64,000 bases of DNA. It comes from an uncultured Chitinophaga sp. (lineage in GTDB: Bacteria > Bacteroidota > Bacteroidia > Chitinophagales > Chitinophagaceae). Numbering within the stretch: the first letter of the stretch is position 1; each line of letters begins with the position of its first letter. Of the stretch, positions 59,464 through 64,000 are shown in pieces. Location: positions 54,479-118,478 of the forward strand of contig NZ_CALEJS010000021.1 of assembly GCF_937898475.1 (NCBI RefSeq). Reading direction: 5' to 3'. The notes beneath the pieces were generated by a model. It was not told where the DNA came from. It made no database searches and saw nothing but the letters and a program-made list of their open reading frames with translations. The position numbers and the translations under genes are program-made.

Positions 59464-60552
59464 ATGGATTTTAAAGATCAAATCAAACTCTTCGGCGACA
59501 AGGTTGAAAAACTTAAGACCCAGATCCAGACCGAAGAAGCTACCAAGAATGCCTTCATCATGCCCTTTATTAAGGTATTGGGATATGATGTATTTGACCC
59601 CTTTGAAGTAATGCCCGAATTCATTGCAGATATCGGCATCAAGAAGGGTGAGAAAGTGGACTATGCGATCCTGAAAGAGGGCCAGCCCTCCATTCTGATA
59701 GAATGCAAGCATTGGGGAGAAAGCCTGGATCCGCATAATTCCCAGCTGTTCCGGTACTTCCATACTACAAGCGCCAGGTTTGGACTATTGACGAATGGAA
59801 TCATTTACCGGTTTTATACGGATCTTGTTGAACCGAATAAAATGGATGATAAACCATTCTTTGAGTTTAATGTAACGGATATAAAAGACAGTCAGATTGA
59901 GGAGCTGAAGAAATTTCACAAGTCCTATTTTAACATTGAAGACATTCAGACTACCGCCAGCGAGCTAAAGTATATGAATGAGCTCAAGTCTTTGTTAAAC
60001 ACCGAATTCCAGAATCCCACTGAAGGTTTTGTAAAACTTTTTGCGCGGCAGATATACAAGGGAGTGCTGACTGCTAAAGTGGTTGAGCAGCTTGCTGTGC
60101 TAACCAGGAAGTCCGTACAGCAGTACATAAATGACCTGATCACTGAGCGGCTGACGTCTGCTTTAAAGAAGGAGAATGATGCTGAGCAATCCGTTACAGC
60201 AAAGGAACCACCGGTAAAAAATGCAGAGGAAAGGGGCTCCATGATTGAGACTACAGAGGAGGAAAAGGAAGGCTATTTAATAGTAAAGACCATTTTGCGT
60301 CAAAAGGTGAAGGCGGGCAGGATAGTTTACCGGGATGCGCAATCCTACTTCGCCATATTATTGGACGACAACAATCGAAAAACGATCTGCAGATTATATT
60401 TGAATGGTTCGCGCAGATATATTGGAACATTTGACGAACAGAAGAAGGAAACAAAAACAGAGATCCTAACGGTTGATGACATTTTTAAGTTTGAAGAGAT
60501 CCTTTATAAGACAGTTGAATGGTATGATGCGGAGAAGGTACAGGCGGTTTGA
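59464..60552 (+). CDS. Lone type I restriction R-subunit-like nuclease (HSDR_N domain)
   Basis: A 362-residue protein whose N-terminal 160 residues form a PD-(D/E)xK nuclease domain as in HsdR: E25 (TEEATKNAFIMPFIKVLGYD), D66 (KVDYAIL) and E80-x-K82 (ILIECKHWG). The helicase motor of HsdR (over 900 residues) is absent, and no HsdM or HsdS gene is nearby. The C-terminal part (about 260-355, IVKTILRQKVKAGRIVYRDA) looks like the small beta-alpha module found at the end of many such stand-alone proteins. It may cut or bind DNA in a defence or regulatory role. It closes the gene run started at 56952. Confidence 0.87.
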   Translation: MDFKDQIKLFGDKVEKLKTQIQTEEATKNAFIMPFIKVLGYDVFDPFEVMPEFIADIGIKKGEKVDYAILKEGQPSILIECKHWGESLDPHNSQLFRYFHTTSARFGLLTNGIIYRFYTDLVEPNKMDDKPFFEFNVTDIKDSQIEELKKFHKSYFNIEDIQTTASELKYMNELKSLLNTEFQNPTEGFVKLFARQIYKGVLTAKVVEQLAVLTRKSVQQYINDLITERLTSALKKENDAEQSVTAKEPPVKNAEERGSMIETTEEEKEGYLIVKTILRQKVKAGRIVYRDAQSYFAILLDDNNRKTICRLYLNGSRRYIGTFDEQKKETKTEILTVDDIFKFEEILYKTVEWYDAEKVQAV

Positions 60553-60611
60553 CACCAGCTTTTTATCACCAGTTGCATTGTTTTGGGGGGCCTTTATATA
60601 CCACAAGGCAG

Positions 60612-60650
60612 GAAGCCGCGTAATTAAGTTTATGCGGCTTCTATTTTTTG
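60612..60650 (+). terminator. Terminator after the HSDR_N gene
   Basis: GAAGCCGC (60612-60619) pairs with GCGGCTTC (60634-60641), followed by TATTTTTTG. Confidence 0.75.
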
Positions 60651-60867
60651 TTGAATGCGGCAAAGGAATGGAAAAGGATAAGGCCCCAGCGAGGAGGAAC
60701 TGCATATCCCGTTGTTTCTACTTTTGTCAACAGAGCCCGGTCATTCCAATCTTGAAAACCACCAATAGAGTTAATTACTAAGTACTTATATTTAAAGAAA
60801 ATAGTTAAATTTTTGCTATTTACAGGATTATTTCCTTACTTGCAGCACCTATACCGTCACATTCGTT
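60651..60867. other. Intergenic region upstream of the M48 gene
   Basis: Together with 60553-60611 this forms a gene-free gap of 315 bp. The last 100 bp are AT-rich (TTAATTACTAAGTACTTATA) and should hold the promoter for the M48 gene, but no exact -7 box was found. The 102-codon frame at 60473-60781 overlaps the nuclease gene and terminator and is spurious. Confidence 0.45.
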
Positions 60868-62271
60868 ATGCCCGTTCGTTTTCAGAAGCTGTCACAGTAC
60901 AAACGCTTACTGGTATTGACAGCACTATTTGTATGTGCACTTGCCAACATCACAGCCGCCCAATCAACAGTATTTAACCCAGCTGCTGAGAACAAGCAGT
61001 TGCTGTCGTCTCTTATGACACAATACGAACAGCGCTACCGGGATGGCTTAACCAGACTTCCTCCTGAAAATAAAAAGGATTATGAAGAGATCTACCGGTT
61101 GCGCTGGGACCATATAAGAGAGATATTTGATAAAAAGGAGCTCTTTACCGACCCCACAGCCCAGCAATATCTCGATGCCCTGGTGGAGGAGATTGTGAAA
61201 TCCTATCCCCTGCTACGAGACCATCCTTTTCATTGTTATTTTTCACGTTCCGGCATTCCCAATGCCAGTTATATTGGCGAAGGCATCATCCTTTTTAATA
61301 TGGGTCTGTTCCGGAAGCTGGAGAATGAAAGCCAGGCAGTGTTTGTCATTTGCCACGAAATTGCACACTACTTTCTGCAACACAGTGAAAAAGGCATTTC
61401 AAAATATGTAACCACCATCAACAGTAAAGCCGTACAGGCGGAATTGCGCAAAATAAGAGGTTCCGAATACGGTAAACGTGCTCAAATAGAAAAGCTGGTG
61501 AAAGGCATCACTTTCAATAGCCGCCGGCATAGCAGGGATCATGAAGCCCAGGCCGATTCAATGGCGATTGAGCTCCTGCATAATACCCGGTTTGACATTA
61601 CAGGCGCACCTACCGCATTAAACCTGCTCGACAGTATTGATACAGACACCTTGAACACCGCTTTATGCCTGGAACGTTTGTTTAATGCCAAAGAATACCC
61701 TTTTAAAAAGAAATGGATCGCCAAACAGGGTGGGCTTCTTGGCGGGCACGCACAATTGGAAGAAAATGACAAACTGGATGACTCCCTGAAAACTCACCCG
61801 GACTGTAAGTTAAGAATACAACTCCTGGCGCCGCTGACGGATAAATACAAGACCCCCGGCAAATCTGCGTTTGTAGTTGATAAAGGAACATTTGAGAAAC
61901 TGAAAACCACCTTTCAATACGAGATAGTGGAGTATGCTTATATTACTGATAACTATACAAGGAGCCTATATTATACAATAGAGATGTTGCAGGAACACCC
62001 GGCAGATGCCTGGCTCATAACCCAGGTAGGAAAAGTACTGAATAACTGCTACACCGCTCAGAAAGCCCATATACTTGGCAAGCGGGTGGAGCTGCCATCG
62101 CCGGGTTTTAACTCAGGTTATAACCTCTTGTTACAGTTTATACAAAACCTGTACCTGGAAGAATTTGCATCCATCAGCTATCATTATCTGCATCAATATT
62201 CTTCTCAGCTTAACTATTATGCATATTTTAAAAAAGAGTATATCACAAGTAGTCAACTGATAAAACAATAA
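60868..62271 (+). CDS. Exported M48-family metalloprotease
   Basis: A 467-residue zinc peptidase with signal peptide (LLVLTALFVCALANITAAQS). The catalytic motif is CHEIAHYFLQH with H163, E164, H167; the third ligand E226 lies in DHEAQADSMAIELL. This is the M48 (BepA/Oma1-like) peptidase arrangement, acting in the periplasm on misfolded or specific envelope proteins. The C-terminal half after residue 300 is helical and may form TPR-like partner-binding repeats. It is followed after 29 bp by a large exported protein. Confidence 0.9.
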   Translation: MPVRFQKLSQYKRLLVLTALFVCALANITAAQSTVFNPAAENKQLLSSLMTQYEQRYRDGLTRLPPENKKDYEEIYRLRWDHIREIFDKKELFTDPTAQQYLDALVEEIVKSYPLLRDHPFHCYFSRSGIPNASYIGEGIILFNMGLFRKLENESQAVFVICHEIAHYFLQHSEKGISKYVTTINSKAVQAELRKIRGSEYGKRAQIEKLVKGITFNSRRHSRDHEAQADSMAIELLHNTRFDITGAPTALNLLDSIDTDTLNTALCLERLFNAKEYPFKKKWIAKQGGLLGGHAQLEENDKLDDSLKTHPDCKLRIQLLAPLTDKYKTPGKSAFVVDKGTFEKLKTTFQYEIVEYAYITDNYTRSLYYTIEMLQEHPADAWLITQVGKVLNNCYTAQKAHILGKRVELPSPGFNSGYNLLLQFIQNLYLEEFASISYHYLHQYSSQLNYYAYFKKEYITSSQLIKQ

Positions 62272-62300
62272 CAATTAACTGATCCCTAAACTTTGAAATT

Positions 62301-63857
62301 ATGATCAAGCATTTGCTTACTGTAGCACTATTCCTTTTCACATCATCATTATATGCCCAAAGTAAATTAAGCATAGAGAATGTTTATTCCGCCTACCTGC
62401 GCAACAGTGGCACTATTATGGAGAACAACCAGATCAAAGGGTACTTTTTCCTTTACCAGAGCGACAAGATAGATAAACGCACCAATGAGTACACCCTGCA
62501 GATAGTGGACGAAAACCTGAACAAGGTAAAAGACATTAAATTCCAGGACTCAAAAAAAATAAGCCTGCTCGAAGCTGCCTACAATGGCAACAGCTTGTCC
62601 TTCCTTTTCAAAAATGAGGAAAACAAAACACTGGATATGAAAGTTTACGGCATTGATGGTAAGCTGAAGTATACGTACAGCCGCGAGTACACTAAAAAAA
62701 CAGAAGATCTCATGAAAAGATATGAGACTATGCATACGGATGAAGGCACCAATCAGAATGTATTCGACCTTGGCGAAAAGGGATATGCTTCCGTGCTGCC
62801 GCTGAGAGACGGTAAAACCCGCACTTATGAAGTGGACTATTATTCATCACAGAGCAAGAGCTACTGGAAATATGTTCCGACAGATGATGAAGAACGCTAT
62901 GCCCAAGCGGAATTCCTGGGCGCTACAGACAGCCTTATCATACTGGAAGTAATGAAAAGAAACAGAGCGCTCAGCGGCAAGGTTACTTCGCATATGGTAG
63001 GCATCGACATTACCACCAAAAAGAAGATCTTTGACCTGGACGGTGAGAATGATGAATTCGTACTGGTTCCTTCCAATGTGATCCCTTTAAAAGGAACCGG
63101 CAAGATACTGGTGATGGGAAGCTACTTCGACAAAGGTGACAACGTAGCGAAAGATGCAAGCAAAGGACTGGCGATCTATGAGATAGACGGCAAAGGAAAT
63201 GTATTGTCCAAAACCTATAACTCCTGGGGCAGCGACTTTGCCAAATACCTGCCTACCGGCAGCAAAGGTAAACTGGACAAAGTAGGTTACCTCTATATCC
63301 ACAAACTGATCCGGACAGCTAATGGGAAAATCTTTGCAGTTGGCGAAGGATATAAAAGGCAGGTGAGTGCAGGCGGTGTTGCCTTAACCATGCTCGTTGC
63401 AGCAGGTGGCTCTTATGGCCGTACCAGCACTACCAAAATTGTGACAACAGATATGGTAATTATGGAGTTTAATGACAAGTTTAAAGTAACCGGCGCAACC
63501 ATTTATGATAAGACCAATAATACCGCCGAGCTTATGCTAAGCGATTTCAACAGCCAGCATGCCATTGCGATCCTGCTGAAAATGACCGGCGGTTTTGACT
63601 ATGAATTTACTACCAGTGATGCCGACAATTCCACCTTTACCATTTGTTACAGTGACTGGGTAAGAAGCTCTGATTACAAAGGCTTGACCTTTAATACGCT
63701 TCGTTATAACGGCGCCAAATTCACAAAGGACAAAATTGACTTAAAGTCAAAGGCCAGCAAAATGACCGTACTGCCAGCCAAAGCAGGTTCAGTAATGATC
63801 CTGGAGTACTTTAAGAAAGATAAAAAGCTTGAATCCAGGTTAGAGAAGATAGGATAA
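62301..63857 (+). CDS. Exported DUF6770-like protein
   Basis: A 518-residue protein with signal peptide (KHLLTVALFLFTSSLYAQS). The mature part is entirely beta-strand-rich, with repeating patterns (EYTLQIVDENLNKVKDIKFQ, NGNSLSFLFKNEENKTLDMK, GKILVMGSYFDKGDN, IFAVGEGYKRQVSAG) like a propeller or WD-type fold. A TTKIVTTDMVIMEFNDKFKV block is reminiscent of the DUF6770 family of Bacteroidota; the assignment is from memory and moderate. It lies 29 bp after the M48 gene and before a terminator. Role unknown. Confidence 0.7.
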   Translation: MIKHLLTVALFLFTSSLYAQSKLSIENVYSAYLRNSGTIMENNQIKGYFFLYQSDKIDKRTNEYTLQIVDENLNKVKDIKFQDSKKISLLEAAYNGNSLSFLFKNEENKTLDMKVYGIDGKLKYTYSREYTKKTEDLMKRYETMHTDEGTNQNVFDLGEKGYASVLPLRDGKTRTYEVDYYSSQSKSYWKYVPTDDEERYAQAEFLGATDSLIILEVMKRNRALSGKVTSHMVGIDITTKKKIFDLDGENDEFVLVPSNVIPLKGTGKILVMGSYFDKGDNVAKDASKGLAIYEIDGKGNVLSKTYNSWGSDFAKYLPTGSKGKLDKVGYLYIHKLIRTANGKIFAVGEGYKRQVSAGGVALTMLVAAGGSYGRTSTTKIVTTDMVIMEFNDKFKVTGATIYDKTNNTAELMLSDFNSQHAIAILLKMTGGFDYEFTTSDADNSTFTICYSDWVRSSDYKGLTFNTLRYNGAKFTKDKIDLKSKASKMTVLPAKAGSVMILEYFKKDKKLESRLEKIG

Positions 63858-63873
63858 TAGTGGCATTATAGAA

Positions 63874-63909
63874 AAAGAGGCCGTTTCAAAAGAAAGAGGC
63901 GGCCTCTTT
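63874..63909 (+). terminator. Terminator of the M48/DUF6770-like operon
   Basis: AAAGAGGCCG (63874-63883) pairs with CGGCCTCTTT (63900-63909) with an inner TTTC/GAAA pair. The stem is identical to that of the terminator at 25573. The remaining 90 bp to the window end hold nothing recognised. Confidence 0.85.
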
Positions 63910-64000
63910 GCATTTTAGCTATATAGCGGTTTGTGGCAGTTAATATGTAAGCTAACGACGAAGTACATCTTTTAGCGGTACAGTGGTTCTTCTAACTTTG

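Noticed and set aside
59464..60552. Type I restriction-modification system
   Set aside because: Only an HSDR_N-like nuclease domain is present; no helicase, methylase or specificity gene.
1..64000. CRISPR array, tRNA, rRNA, prophage or insertion sequence
   Set aside because: No spaced repeat array, no tRNA-like TTCRANY arm with acceptor pairing, no transposase or integrase motif was found by reading both strands.

Overview
The window looks like chromosomal DNA of a soil- or plant-type Bacteroidota, most likely family Chitinophagaceae (Chitinophaga-like). This rests on three SusC/SusD outer-membrane pairs, two FecI-type sigma/FecR anti-sigma pairs of the Bacteroidota kind, DUF6520-like and MauE-like proteins, several Bacteroidota -7 boxes (TAnnTTTG), and the absence of Shine-Dalgarno sequences at most starts. 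I saw no tRNA, rRNA, CRISPR array, transposase or phage structural gene. All statements are read by eye; no database search was run.

Layout. 1-2.4 kb: a terminator, then secreted GH16 and GH30 glycosidases, probably the tail of a beta-glucan utilisation locus that starts outside the window. 2.4-5.2 kb: two SDR oxidoreductases, a broken aspartyl-protease gene and a Crp/Fnr regulator with a perfect palindrome next to its likely target. 5.2-5.8 kb: a hairpin-rich gene-free stretch with a 150-bp element bounded by 14-bp perfect inverted repeats. 5.8-12.8 kb: a heptaheme cytochrome c lipoprotein, an aldo/keto reductase, small membrane proteins, a secreted small peptide with a DUF4221-like lipoprotein, and two hypotheticals. 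13.5-34.6 kb: three SusC/SusD pairs. The second and third are preceded by FecI/FecR; between them lies a MauE-like/propeller-like/DUF6520 peptide cassette. None of the three pairs has a glycosidase beside it.

34.6-36.5 kb, minus strand: a candidate peptide-toxin locus resembling Bacillus SdpABC, with a small hydrophobic secreted peptide, a hairpin, an SdpA-like protein and an SdpB/HTTM-like membrane protein. 36.8-47.8 kb, minus strand: a tight seven-gene operon that is the most unusual block here. In transcription order it encodes a vWA-like lipoprotein, a four-helix membrane protein, a tubulin/FtsZ-fold GTPase, an 1150-residue protein with an actin/Hsp70-type ATPase half, a short DnaK-like Hsp70, a 687-residue membrane-anchored protein and a membrane-anchored SH3b protein. 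It looks like a membrane-coupled NTPase/cytoskeleton-like system.

48-54 kb: a SusC gene remnant, an alpha/beta hydrolase, a MarR-controlled rifampin phosphotransferase (rph), a decayed DUF2975 gene followed by its XRE regulator, and a hypothetical membrane protein with repeated operator-like palindromes upstream. 54-56.9 kb: a structured, possibly RNA-coding stretch, a 48-residue lipoprotein-like peptide and a TPR sensor kinase with its response regulator. 57-60.6 kb: an accessory-looking run of two small Cys-containing proteins, an HNH nuclease, a coiled-coil protein, a DUF4407 membrane protein and a lone type-I-R-like nuclease. 60.9-63.9 kb: an exported M48 metalloprotease and a large exported DUF6770-like protein.
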